A stretch of 64,000 bases of DNA. Origin: Leuconostoc rapi (GTDB taxonomy: Bacteria > Bacillota > Bacilli > Lactobacillales > Lactobacillaceae). The first letter of the stretch is position 1. The number at the start of each line of letters is the position of its first letter. The stretch is from the NCBI RefSeq assembly GCF_016908715.1, contig NZ_JAFBEK010000001.1, forward strand, positions 396,874 through 460,873, given 5' to 3'. The notes below the pieces were generated by a model. It had not been told where the DNA came from and did not search any database. It saw only the letters and a list, made by a program, of their open reading frames with translations. Shown here piece by piece: positions 13,245 to 21,118 of the stretch. Position numbers and translations under genes: made by a program.

Positions 13245-13787
13245 TTAGAACTTTTGAGCAAATGCTACAAATTGTTGTGCTGCACTAGCTAAAAATGCTT
13301 TTGTATCATCATTTGTAATTTGGCCGTTTTCATCAGCCAACGTTGATGTATTACCGATATAAAGCTCGGGTTGTTGCAATGTTGGCATATCTAGGAATAC
13401 CAATGATTGGCGCAATACATGGTGTGCTAAGACGCCAGCAGTACCACCAATTGATTGTGAAGCAACCAAGGCAGGCTTGCCAGCCCAAACATTTTGTCCC
13501 CATGGACGTGAAGCAATATCTAAAGCATTTTTCAAAGCAGCTGGTATGCTACGATTATGCTCAGGTGTTACAAAAATAAATGCATCTTGCGCCGCTACTT
13601 GGGTTCGGAAGCTTGTATATGCTTCGGGTGAGTTTTCATCCAAATCCTGGTTATATAGTGGCAAACCACTAATATTCAGGTAAGTGACTTCTGCATCAGC
13701 TGGAAGACCAGCTACTAATGCGTCAGCGACGCCTTTTGAATAAGAATTCTTTCGAATCGAACCAACAACAATACCATATTTACTCAT
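13245..13787 (-). CDS. NADPH-dependent FMN reductase (flavodoxin-fold quinone/chromate-type reductase)
   Basis: A 180-residue cytosolic flavoprotein. The FMN phosphate loop is GSIRKNSYS (residues 9-17). The TPEHNRSIPAALKNALDIASRP block (about 79-100) is characteristic of the YieF/ChrR and azobenzene-reductase group. It probably reduces quinones, azo compounds or metals using NAD(P)H. AGAGGA sits 9 nt before the ATG. It is transcribed alone, convergent with galM. The true substrate is not readable. Confidence 0.87.
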   Translation of the reverse strand: MSKYGIVVGSIRKNSYSKGVADALVAGLPADAEVTYLNISGLPLYNQDLDENSPEAYTSFRTQVAAQDAFIFVTPEHNRSIPAALKNALDIASRPWGQNVWAGKPALVASQSIGGTAGVLAHHVLRQSLVFLDMPTLQQPELYIGNTSTLADENGQITNDDTKAFLASAAQQFVAFAQKF

Positions 13788-14181
13788 TTACTTTATCCTC
13801 TTTCTAGTTACTAAAAGTAAGTATAAACCTAACTGTTTATTTTTTCAACCTTTTTTTGTGATTCAATTATATTTTTGTATGAATATGCTGTGTCACTAAA
13901 TAGGATGCTTTTAGTGACAGCGTATCACTTGACCTAGCGTATAGGTCATGTAGTAAAATAAGTATAGCTAGTAGAAAAGAGGTGAATAATATGGCATGTT
14001 AAAACTTGTGAGAGATAATCGTAAGGTTGTCTAAGTATATGCAATTTCAAGTGACAGTATTGCGTCATGAAGCAGTCGGGTAAATCGTCATACAACAAAA
14101 TTAACTGACTAAAAAATTGTCATTAAAAACAATTAAATAATGAATGATCTAATTAACTTAGAAAAGAGATAGGTATTTAAC
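13788..14181 (+). other. Long intergenic region with a vestigial short reading frame
   Basis: Holds a MerR-type promoter (13929-13959), then AAAAGAGGTG correctly placed before an ATG at 13991 that opens only three codons. A second ATG at 13996 opens 12 codons. No frame is open beyond about 23 codons before the dehydrogenase at 14182. It looks like the start of a lost gene or an unusually long leader. Confidence 0.5.
13929..13959 (+). promoter_or_regulatory. MerR-type promoter with 19-bp spacer and dyad
   Basis: TTGACC (13929-13934) and TAAAAT (13954-13959) are 19 bp apart, longer than the normal 17. Between them lies the dyad TGACCTA (13930-13936) / TAGGTCA (13942-13948). An over-long spacer with a central dyad is the signature of MerR-family activated promoters. 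The first intact gene downstream is the alcohol dehydrogenase; MerR-family AdhR-type regulators are known to control such genes. No MerR gene is adjacent. Confidence 0.65.
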
Positions 14182-15348
14182 ATGGAAAATTTCAGTTTTA
14201 AAAATACAACAGATATTCGTTTTGGAGCGGGTCGTATAGATGACGAACTGCGTAACGTGGTTTCACAGTTTGGTAAAAATGTCTTGTTGACATATGGCGG
14301 TGGCTCAATCAAAAAATCTGGTTTATATGATCGGGTTATTAAGGCTTTGGATGGCTTGAATGTTGTCGAATTAACTGGCATTGCACCTAATCCAAAAATT
14401 GAATCAGTCCGTAAAGGCCAGCAATTAGTTAAATCACAAAATATTGACGTTGTTTTGGCTGTAGGTGGGGGTTCTGTTATTGATGCAGCTAAGGTCATTG
14501 CTTCGTCAAAATTCTATGCTTCCGATCCGTGGGAATTAGTTGTAGAGCCAAGTAAGCGCTTGACGATTGACCAATTACCAATTGTTGATATCTTAACTTT
14601 GTCAGCAACAGGTACAGAAATGAACAAAGGGTCTGTTATTTCTAATCCAGAAACGAATCAAAAGCTAGGCACATACGGACCAAACACGCCTGCCGTTTCA
14701 TTTTTAGATCCCACGTTAACCTACTCAGTTTCAAAGTGGCAAACGGCGGCCGGTTCAATTGATATTTTCAGCCACTTAGCAGAACAGTATTTTGATCAGT
14801 CAAAAAATAATGACGTCAAAATCGGTTTGATTGAGGGGCTCATGCGGACGGTGATTAAGTGGGCGCCTATAGCATTACAGACACCAGATAGTTATGATGC
14901 CCGCGCTAATCTGATGTGGGCATCTACACTGGCATTAAATGGATTAGCACATACTGGTAATATAAATGGTTGGACAGTTCATCCAATTGAACATGAGTTA
15001 TCAGCATATTATGATATTACGCACGGTGTTGGATTAGGTATCTTAACACCACATTGGATGACTTTTGCATTGACTGCTGAGACGCAAACACAATTTGCTA
15101 ATTTTGGGCGCCAGGTTTGGCAACTGAGCGGTGATGACCAAACCGTTGCCACTCAGGCTATTAGTGCTACAGCTGAGTGGATAGCCTCACTAGGTGTGCC
15201 AACAACATTACCTGGTGTTGATATTAATAGTACGGAGCACTTCGAAGCTATGGCTAATAGTGCAGTGATTGTTGGACAATTAGACAAGGGTTACGTGCCA
15301 CTCACTGCAACAGACGTTATTGCTCTATATGAGGCATCAATGGCATAA
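14182..15348 (+). CDS. Iron-containing alcohol dehydrogenase (BdhA/YqhD-like)
   Basis: A 388-residue group III metal-dependent dehydrogenase acting on short-chain aldehydes and alcohols, probably NADPH-linked as in BdhA/YqhD. The nucleotide-binding GGGSVIDAAKVIA motif is at about residues 95-107. Metal ligands are expected in DIFSHLAEQY, HPIEHELSAYYDITHGVGLGI and nearby. It starts 11 nt after AAAAGAGAT. A stem-loop at 15426 ends the transcript. It probably detoxifies aldehydes or regenerates NADP+ in heterofermentation (inference). Confidence 0.88.
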   Translation: MENFSFKNTTDIRFGAGRIDDELRNVVSQFGKNVLLTYGGGSIKKSGLYDRVIKALDGLNVVELTGIAPNPKIESVRKGQQLVKSQNIDVVLAVGGGSVIDAAKVIASSKFYASDPWELVVEPSKRLTIDQLPIVDILTLSATGTEMNKGSVISNPETNQKLGTYGPNTPAVSFLDPTLTYSVSKWQTAAGSIDIFSHLAEQYFDQSKNNDVKIGLIEGLMRTVIKWAPIALQTPDSYDARANLMWASTLALNGLAHTGNINGWTVHPIEHELSAYYDITHGVGLGILTPHWMTFALTAETQTQFANFGRQVWQLSGDDQTVATQAISATAEWIASLGVPTTLPGVDINSTEHFEAMANSAVIVGQLDKGYVPLTATDVIALYEASMA

Positions 15349-15425
15349 ATTTATTGAAGCAGTTATATTCAAAAAAAGAAGCGCGTTTGTTACATCGGAA
15401 GCATTAATAAATAAAGTATGATGAT

Positions 15426-15490
15426 AAAATAACCACCATGTTAATCAGGAGTCGTATGTATTCCTGTACAGCCAACATAGTGGTTATTTT
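15426..15490. terminator. Bidirectional terminator between the alcohol dehydrogenase and MFS genes
   Basis: Seventeen-nucleotide arms (15426-15442 and 15474-15490) pair with one mismatch, flanked by A- and T-rich runs on both sides. The loop is 31 nt. Confidence 0.8.
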
Positions 15491-15504
15491 CATTTTAAAA
15501 ATCA

Positions 15505-16938
15505 TTAATGATTCACTTCTTTACCACTTAATAACAGACTGGGTAAAAAAATTGCAAGTGCTAGCCAAGCCAACCAAGTAAAGCCACGTTGTAAAGCTAG
15601 TGCATATAAATGTTGGGCAAGAGCAGGGTGAGTAGCAATTGCTTTTTGTTGTTGTGTCAATAGTTGTGTTAATTCACTAGCCACTACCATAGAAACCAGT
15701 GACGTGCCATACGCACCACCGACATTTTGGAAAATACGAGTGCCAATCGTAGCTTCGGGAACGTCTTTTTTTGGCATGCCGGTATACGCATCAGTCATCA
15801 ATGGCATAAAGACAGTATTAATGCCAATACCACTGATAAAGAGTATACCGCTAATTAGCCACATGCTTGTTGTCTCATCAACCTGTGTTAATGCTACTAA
15901 TCCGGTAACAACCAAGATTAAGCTACTAAATACTAGGTTCCGCATGCCCATTTTGTCCATTAGTCTGCCAGTCAAGGGACGCGCTAAGAACATACCAATC
16001 CCTTGTGGAATTAAAGCGTAAGATGCATCTAAAGCACTAAATCCGCGTGCTGATTGAAAATAGGTTGTTAGGAGTAATGATGTGCCATTCATAACGATGG
16101 CCGCTAAAATTAGGCCAACCGTTCCGCCGACATATGAACGGAACTTGAATAAATGTAGTGGCAAAACAGCGTTTTCTTTGTGGATATAAGCCCAGAAGAG
16201 GTAGAGAATAAATAGTACAATGCCAAGTATAATAAAGGGTTCAGTATTTGCGTTCCAAAGTGTCTTGTTAGCCTTAACAACGGCGTAAATTAATGCAGTT
16301 GCAAAGCCACCAACTAACAATGTGCCGACTAAGTCAAATGGCTTTTTAGTATTTTGCGCTGGCATGCTAGGTAATTTCAAGAAAATACCAATAATTGCTA
16401 TCAAGCTGACAGGCACGTTTACCCAAAATATCCCTTCCCAAGATGCAGAGTTCATAATAAGACCACCAATGATTGGTCCAAAAAGAGGCCCTAACATGAT
16501 TGGTAAACCAACTATGATCATGAGCTTTCGAAAATAAGGGCCAGATTGTTGCACAAGCAAGGTTGTTAACATAGGGATCAATAATCCTGCACCAAATCCT
16601 TGCAAAACACGTGCAGCAATTAACCAATTCAAATTAGGAGATAAAGCTGCCAGCACTGATCCAAATAAGAAAATGAATTGTGCCCACAAATAAGCTAGGC
16701 GCCCATCGTAACGATTTAATAACCACCCGGAAAATGGAATTGCAACACCCATGGTGAGCAAATAGGCACTAGCAATCCACTGAACATGGGATAGCGTGCT
16801 ATGAAAAGTTGTGACCAAATGCGGAATTGCAATATTGACCATTGTGCCATCTAACATAGGTGCAATTGCACCTAAAACAAGAATCCATGCCATTGTCATG
16901 AGATTTTGTGGGACTTTGTTTTTTTTCTGGTTCGACAT
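15505..16938 (-). CDS. DHA2-family MFS drug efflux transporter (EmrB/QacA type, 14 helices)
   Basis: A 477-residue proton-driven multidrug exporter. Motif A-like GWLLNRYDGRLAYL and motif C-like GLPIMLGPLFGPIIGG (end of helix 5) are visible, with DGTMVNIAIPHL in helix 1 as in EmrB/QacA. The ATG at 16938 is preceded by AAGGAGAT; the upstream in-frame extension lacks a ribosome binding site and would run back into the promoter. It is divergent from a TetR regulator at 17060, which probably represses it. Confidence 0.9.
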   Translation of the reverse strand: MSNQKKNKVPQNLMTMAWILVLGAIAPMLDGTMVNIAIPHLVTTFHSTLSHVQWIASAYLLTMGVAIPFSGWLLNRYDGRLAYLWAQFIFLFGSVLAALSPNLNWLIAARVLQGFGAGLLIPMLTTLLVQQSGPYFRKLMIIVGLPIMLGPLFGPIIGGLIMNSASWEGIFWVNVPVSLIAIIGIFLKLPSMPAQNTKKPFDLVGTLLVGGFATALIYAVVKANKTLWNANTEPFIILGIVLFILYLFWAYIHKENAVLPLHLFKFRSYVGGTVGLILAAIVMNGTSLLLTTYFQSARGFSALDASYALIPQGIGMFLARPLTGRLMDKMGMRNLVFSSLILVVTGLVALTQVDETTSMWLISGILFISGIGINTVFMPLMTDAYTGMPKKDVPEATIGTRIFQNVGGAYGTSLVSMVVASELTQLLTQQQKAIATHPALAQHLYALALQRGFTWLAWLALAIFLPSLLLSGKEVNH

Positions 16939-16951
16939 AAGTATCTCCTTT

Positions 16952-17053
16952 TTAAGTACAATGTGTACGTTAAATATAATACTATTAGTCCCTATAATGG
17001 TCAATTTTTTTAAGGTTCACAAGGTGCAATGCGTACCTTAAATATGTTAAAAT
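16952..17053. promoter_or_regulatory. Divergent promoters and operators between the MFS and tetR genes
   Basis: The minus-strand promoter for the MFS gene is TTGACC (16999-17004) and TATTAT (16976-16981), spaced 17 bp. Two imperfect inverted repeats flank it: TTAAGTACA..TGTACGTTAA at 16952-16973 and TTAAGGT..ACCTTAA at 17010-17041. Both contain the element TGYGTACSTTAAATAT. On the plus strand TAAAAT (17048-17053) is the likely -10 of tetR. It lies only 6 nt before the ATG, so that message may be leaderless. Confidence 0.6.
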
Positions 17054-17059
17054 ATAGGT

Positions 17060-17647
17060 ATGATGAAAACTAGAAGACGCGGGGACCACCTCGAAGAGAC
17101 AATTTATAACGCAACACTGATTATTTTGGAACGTGATGGTTATGCTAAAACAACTTTTGCGCAAATTGCGCGTGAAGCCAAAACAAGCCGAACTGTTTTG
17201 TATCGTCGATGGGATACCGTTTTTGAGTTAATTCATGATGCGATTACACAACAAAATATTCAACCTAATTGGGATACCGTTGTAATTGATACCGGTAGTT
17301 TACGTGGTGATTTAATTGCTTTAGCGCGATTTTTTCAATCGAATAGTTCTCAAATCAATGATGAATTTATACGAGCTGCCGTGACAGAATTTAGTTTAGG
17401 TTCAACAACTGCTCGGCGAATTATGGCACAGGCACAACGAAAAAATCTAAGCTTAGTAGGTAATGCTGTCAGGCTTGCGATTCAAAGAAACGAGTTGCAA
17501 AAAATACCAAGCGACCGCGTTCAACTATTATTATTTGAAGTACTACGTTACCATGGCATTCTAATCCGAGAAGCAGCACCACAAGATATTATTGCTATCA
17601 TTGATGAAATTATCTTACCAGCATTTTTTGCCGGCGGTCGTGTATAA
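17060..17647 (+). CDS. TetR-family regulator, divergent from the MFS exporter
   Basis: A 195-residue repressor with a TetR helix-turn-helix at about residues 28-60 (KTTFAQIAREAKTSRTVLYR, then RWDTVFELI). The C-terminal part resembles TetR ligand domains but has no diagnostic motif. Two adjacent ATGs (17060 and 17063) could start it. No strong ribosome binding site precedes them, consistent with a leaderless transcript. Divergence from the drug exporter and the shared operator-like repeats make it the probable local repressor. Confidence 0.85.
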   Translation: MMKTRRRGDHLEETIYNATLIILERDGYAKTTFAQIAREAKTSRTVLYRRWDTVFELIHDAITQQNIQPNWDTVVIDTGSLRGDLIALARFFQSNSSQINDEFIRAAVTEFSLGSTTARRIMAQAQRKNLSLVGNAVRLAIQRNELQKIPSDRVQLLLFEVLRYHGILIREAAPQDIIAIIDEIILPAFFAGGRV

Positions 17648-17663
17648 AATAATCGAATATCAA

Positions 17664-17695
17664 TAAAAAAGGCGACATGCGTTAAGCATGCCGTC
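17664..17695 (-). terminator. Terminator for the small membrane protein gene
   Basis: On the minus strand GACGGCATGC, loop TTAAC, and GCATGTCGCC form a 10-bp stem with one mismatch and one wobble, followed by TTTTTT. Confidence 0.75.
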
Positions 17696-17751
17696 ACTTA
17701 ATATGGTACACATCTCTAATTAAGACGTTAATAGTTAAAAGATTATCATTA

Positions 17752-17949
17752 TTATTTTTGACGGTGACTCGAAAAAGATAATTTAACTAATGATGCAGTA
17801 AACAGGCCACTAGTCAGCACGTAAAATGAAGACACCAATAAGTTACTATCTAGCGGTCCGGCAAGCACAGCATCTATTAGTAGAATTGTTTCAGTTAAAA
17901 ATAAGATACCAGAAATTATGAAAATGATTGTCCAAGCTATTTTATACAT
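17752..17949 (-). CDS. Small two-helix membrane protein of unknown function
   Basis: Not a recognised family. Sixty-five residues contain two hydrophobic segments (about 5-25 and 38-57) joined by a short loop with DAVLAGPLDSN, and a basic tail ending HRQK. AGGAAG and ATAGG lie upstream of the ATG at workable distances, and a terminator follows, so the gene is credible. It is a single transcription unit between the tetR gene and an anion-permease gene. Confidence 0.55.
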   Translation of the reverse strand: MYKIAWTIIFIISGILFLTETILLIDAVLAGPLDSNLLVSSFYVLTSGLFTASLVKLSFSSHRQK

Positions 17950-18109
17950 GGGTGCCTATCTTCCTTTTTTTAATTGCAATGATTGCTCATCGTTGGATGG
18001 CTGAATAGTGTGAAATAATATATATGTTAATTATACCGGATATTTTTGAGCCTAGCATTAACAGATCTTGTTTGGCTAATCTCAGGTTAGGGGTTTTATT
18101 GCGTTTGAA

Positions 18110-19216
18110 TTATGCCTTTAACAATAATAAACCAATAAAGACAAATATAATGAGGAATATGATATTAAGCAGTGTGAACTGTTTAAAAAATTGAAAACTT
18201 GTGTGGTTGTGACTATTAATAGTGTACTGTCTTAGAGCTAGTAAATTTGCTAATGAAGCGACGAGTGTACCAAGCCCACCTATTGTCACACCGAGAAACA
18301 CAGCATAAACATTGTGCGTAAATTTTGAGAGCAACACCGCAGCTGGTACGTTGCTGATAACTTGACTAATAATAGTGCTAGTTATAAACGTTGACCTGTT
18401 ATTCTGTGTGTAAATGGATAGTAAGTCATGAACAAAAGTAAGTCGACTAATGGCGCCAACAATTATAAAAAAGTTTATAATTGTTAAAATGATGCCGTAG
18501 TCAATTTTTTCAAATACGTTACGTGATAATATTAAGGCGCTCGCTATACTAACAAATAAAGATATTGCCACAGGAATAAGAGATAATATGCCTAGTAAGA
18601 CAATCATACTTGCTAAAAACAATAAACTAGCTTGCTGCCAGTTAATGCGGTGTGTGTTTTGAAAAGCTACTTTTACATTTTTGTTTTTTATACATAAGGG
18701 GATGAGGCATAACGTTACCAGTGATATAAGTCCTAGTGGCATGGACATGCTCAAAAATGATAAGATGTTCAATTTATAAAAGGACATCATATAAATGTTT
18801 TGTGGATTGCCAAACGGAGTAATAGAACTACCTAAATTTGCATAGATTACTAACATGCTGATGGTTAAAATTGGCGGCAATGCCATGTATTTTCTAATGC
18901 TGAAAAATATAGGAATCAATGTTAATATAGCAACATCATTAGTGAATAGCATTGAACCAAAATAGGAGCAAAGTAACAAAACCAGAAATACAAGTCGAGT
19001 GCCATGACACTTTGAAACAATGTAGTCAGCTAATAATTTAAGGATACCTAATTCGTGATACAGTGCAACGATGATTAGCAAGGACGATAAGGATAAAATG
19101 GTTTTAGCATCAATATCTGATGTTTTAACTGTGCCAAATATTAAAGAGAAGGCTGATAACATGACAGTGATCAAAAATGTAGGGTCAGTCAAAACACGTT
19201 TTATCGGATTAAACAT
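18110..19216 (-). CDS. ArsB/NhaD (ion transporter superfamily) permease, YbiR-like
   Basis: A 368-residue integral membrane protein with about ten or eleven helices. The segments LFTNDVAILTLIPIFFSIRK (about 91-110) and ANLGSSITPFGNPQNIYM (about 127-144) match the paired TND and SxTPxGNPQN re-entrant signatures of the ArsB/NhaD/CitMHS superfamily. The C-terminal half repeats the pattern weakly (VISNVPAAVLLSKF). The substrate is not determinable; anion or sodium/proton exchange is possible. It is divergent from the phosphatase gene at 19382. Confidence 0.8.
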   Translation of the reverse strand: MFNPIKRVLTDPTFLITVMLSAFSLIFGTVKTSDIDAKTILSLSSLLIIVALYHELGILKLLADYIVSKCHGTRLVFLVLLLCSYFGSMLFTNDVAILTLIPIFFSIRKYMALPPILTISMLVIYANLGSSITPFGNPQNIYMMSFYKLNILSFLSMSMPLGLISLVTLCLIPLCIKNKNVKVAFQNTHRINWQQASLLFLASMIVLLGILSLIPVAISLFVSIASALILSRNVFEKIDYGIILTIINFFIIVGAISRLTFVHDLLSIYTQNNRSTFITSTIISQVISNVPAAVLLSKFTHNVYAVFLGVTIGGLGTLVASLANLLALRQYTINSHNHTSFQFFKQFTLLNIIFLIIFVFIGLLLLKA

Positions 19217-19331
19217 ATGGGTGGGTTACTTTCTGCAAGATTATGTGCTTTAACGTATCTGAATTGTGGCGCTTTGTGGTTTGTTTTATAATTAACTATA
19301 TAATCATTTAATTATGTCAGATACAAAAGAC

Positions 19332-19351
19332 TAACAAACCATGGTTTGTTA
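19332..19351. promoter_or_regulatory. 20-bp perfect palindrome in a divergent intergenic region
   Basis: TAACAAACCATGGTTTGTTA is perfectly self-complementary. A related half-site GTGGTTTGTT occurs at 19276-19285. It lies between the ArsB/NhaD-like gene (-) and the phosphatase gene (+), downstream of a TATAAT at 19299-19304. It looks like a dimeric regulator operator; the binding protein is unknown. Confidence 0.5.
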
Positions 19352-19381
19352 CATGGGAGATGATAAGGATGGGAATAGACG

Positions 19382-19990
19382 ATGCAACAAAGATTAACAG
19401 TTGACGCACCTGTAACACACATTTATTTTGTACGCCATGCTTTGCCTGATTATTCTTGGTTAGATGACCGGCATATGCCATTAACAACAGAAGGAGAAGC
19501 TGACGCCTTGAAAGTGATGCATGTACTGAAGGATGTCAATTTTGATTTTTGTATTTCGAGCCCTTATAAACGAACGCGCCAAACGATTGCACCTGTCGTT
19601 AGGGAAAGTAATCTAATTGTTCACGTAGATGAAAGACTTAAAGAACGCGTGCGAGGTATACTAGGAAATAGTGGTACAGAATTACAAATAAGACGCTGGA
19701 ATAACTTCGATTTCCATGAAAAAGATGGCGAATCGATGACTAGTTTACAACAAAGAAATATGGCTGCATTATTAGAAGTATTAAATTATCATAGCGGTGA
19801 GAATATTTTATTTTCAACTCATGGTGCGGCCCTAAGTGCTATTTTGAATTTTTATGATCCAAGCTTTACTTATAAAGATTTTAAAAGAATCGAAAAATTT
19901 ACACCCTACATTTTACGGCTTACATTTGATAACGCAAATCAAATTGTTGCAAAAAAAGAACTTTTAATCATAGACAAATCAAGAAATTAA
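19382..19990 (+). CDS. Histidine phosphatase superfamily protein (phosphoglycerate-mutase-like)
   Basis: A 202-residue phosphatase of the PGM/histidine acid phosphatase fold. The catalytic box is FVRHALPDY (about residue 17), where the usual RHG glycine is replaced by alanine. The second conserved arginine lies in SSPYKRTRQT, and the second catalytic histidine in FSTHGAALSA (about 141). Such proteins dephosphorylate small metabolites; the substrate is unknown. AAGG precedes the ATG by 13 nt. Confidence 0.85.
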   Translation: MQQRLTVDAPVTHIYFVRHALPDYSWLDDRHMPLTTEGEADALKVMHVLKDVNFDFCISSPYKRTRQTIAPVVRESNLIVHVDERLKERVRGILGNSGTELQIRRWNNFDFHEKDGESMTSLQQRNMAALLEVLNYHSGENILFSTHGAALSAILNFYDPSFTYKDFKRIEKFTPYILRLTFDNANQIVAKKELLIIDKSRN

Positions 19991-20002
19991 TATCAGACTG
20001 TA

Positions 20003-20098
20003 CTAACCTACTTTGTTTGTACCCCAAACCTTAGCATAAAATCGTCAAGTATGCGGGGAGATAGAAAATATTTTTGCCACATCATCTATTGCATACAT
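20003..20098 (-). pseudogene. MerR-family regulator relic (N-terminal fragment)
   Basis: Read from an ATG at 20098 with GGAG 7 nt upstream, the frame gives MYAIDDVAKIFSISPHT, then a TGA at 20045-20047, then RFYAKVWGTNKVG. This matches the first helix-turn-helix of MerR proteins, which continue HTLRFYxK; the stop sits where leucine is expected. Nothing of the remaining roughly 80-100 residues survives. It is divergent from the short-chain dehydrogenase relic at 20173, with a MerR-type promoter between them. Confidence 0.7.
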
Positions 20099-20109
20099 GT
20101 TATTGCTCC

Positions 20110-20140
20110 TTGACTGATAGTTACTATCATGCAGTATAGT
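20110..20140 (+). promoter_or_regulatory. MerR-type promoter of the SDR relic
   Basis: TTGACT (20110-20115) and TATAGT (20135-20140) are 19 bp apart and enclose the perfect dyad TGATAGT-T-ACTATCA (20115-20129). This is the MerR activation architecture, and the decayed MerR gene lies immediately upstream on the opposite strand. Confidence 0.7.
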
Positions 20141-20172
20141 TAACATATTAATCGATTAGAGGAGAATTTACA

Positions 20173-20358
20173 ATGTTTAAAGATGTTTGGTTTGTTACAG
20201 GTGCTTCAACAGGTCTAGGTAAAGCATTAGTTAAGTATTTATTGACACAAAATTGCAAGGTAGTCGCAACTTCAAGAAATCCTGAGAATATTAAAAACCT
20301 AAAATCAATGTCTGGACATCAACCTGGGGATCCGAGCAAGGCAGCGAAAGTGATTTAA
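20173..20358 (+). pseudogene. Short-chain dehydrogenase with large internal deletion
   Basis: The 61-codon frame begins as a normal SDR: KDVWFVTGASTGLGKALVKY carries the Rossmann TGxxxGxG motif, followed by VVATSRNPENI. After about residue 46 it jumps to HQPGDPSKAAKVI, a segment normally found near the C-terminus of classical SDRs (PGDPxKAAxAI). Roughly 150 residues, including the catalytic YxxxK, are missing. RBS GAGGAG is intact. It is therefore an in-frame deletion remnant and not a small protein. Confidence 0.75.
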
Positions 20359-20424
20359 AGAAAACTATTCACGAACTATTTCGACAGATTATGAATAACA
20401 CGATATACTTGCCGGTGATGCTAA

Positions 20425-20463
20425 AAAGAACGGATTAACAAAAACTGTTAATTCGTTCTTTTT
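20425..20463 (+). terminator. Terminator after the SDR relic
   Basis: AAGAACGGATTAACA pairs with TGTTAATTCGTTCTT (one G-U pair) over a short loop and runs into TTTTTC. Confidence 0.85.
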
Positions 20464-20568
20464 CTGTGCGAACTGGCACGATTATGTTAAAAGTATTGGA
20501 AATTAAGTATAATAATATAATAGAAGTTCTTAAAAATAACCATGACAGACAATGAAAAAGGTGAGAAT

Positions 20569-21111
20569 ATGTTATATGAAATACGGCGTGCTACGCCAAA
20601 CGATAACTTGGCTATTGGAACGTTTTATGAGGAATCTTTACCATACATCGATCCGATTCAGACAAGCTGGGTACCAGGAATATATCCTAATATTTCAGAT
20701 GCCTTAGCTGCAATATCAAAAGACGAATTTTTTATTTGTTTAGATGAGGCAGGGGCTGTGATTGGCTCCGTTATACTTAATACGGCTTCGCAAGAAGCGT
20801 ATCAGACTTTAAACTGGTCGAAAAGTAGTGATGAGTCTGATCAAAAGAATTTGGTGGTTCACACTTTAATCACACATCCGAAAAGGCTCAAAAAGGGGAT
20901 TGCTAGTCAAATCATTGCTTTTATTAAAACATTTGCGGTAGCAAATAACATGCGCACAATACAATTAGATACATTAGTTGATAATATACCAGCTCGTAGA
21001 TTGTACGAAAAAAATGAATTTGTATATATTGGACGACGAAATTTACCTAGTTTTGATAACCAAGGAATAGATGATTGTGTCTTTTACGAATTTGAAATAA
21101 TCAAGGCGTGA
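20569..21111 (+). CDS. GNAT-family N-acetyltransferase
   Basis: About 180 residues with the GNAT fold. The acetyl-CoA loop region is LITHPKRLKKGIASQIIAF (motif A, with a divergent Q/RxxGxG/A) and the C-terminal part has the typical ARRLYEKNEFVYIGR. The ATG at 20569 is chosen because AAAAAGGTGAG lies 4-5 nt upstream; a start at 20542 lacks one. The acceptor substrate is unknown. The next gene is another acetyltransferase starting 7 nt after this stop, so the two form an operon. Confidence 0.82.
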   Translation: MLYEIRRATPNDNLAIGTFYEESLPYIDPIQTSWVPGIYPNISDALAAISKDEFFICLDEAGAVIGSVILNTASQEAYQTLNWSKSSDESDQKNLVVHTLITHPKRLKKGIASQIIAFIKTFAVANNMRTIQLDTLVDNIPARRLYEKNEFVYIGRRNLPSFDNQGIDDCVFYEFEIIKA

Positions 21112-21118
21112 ATTTAAT

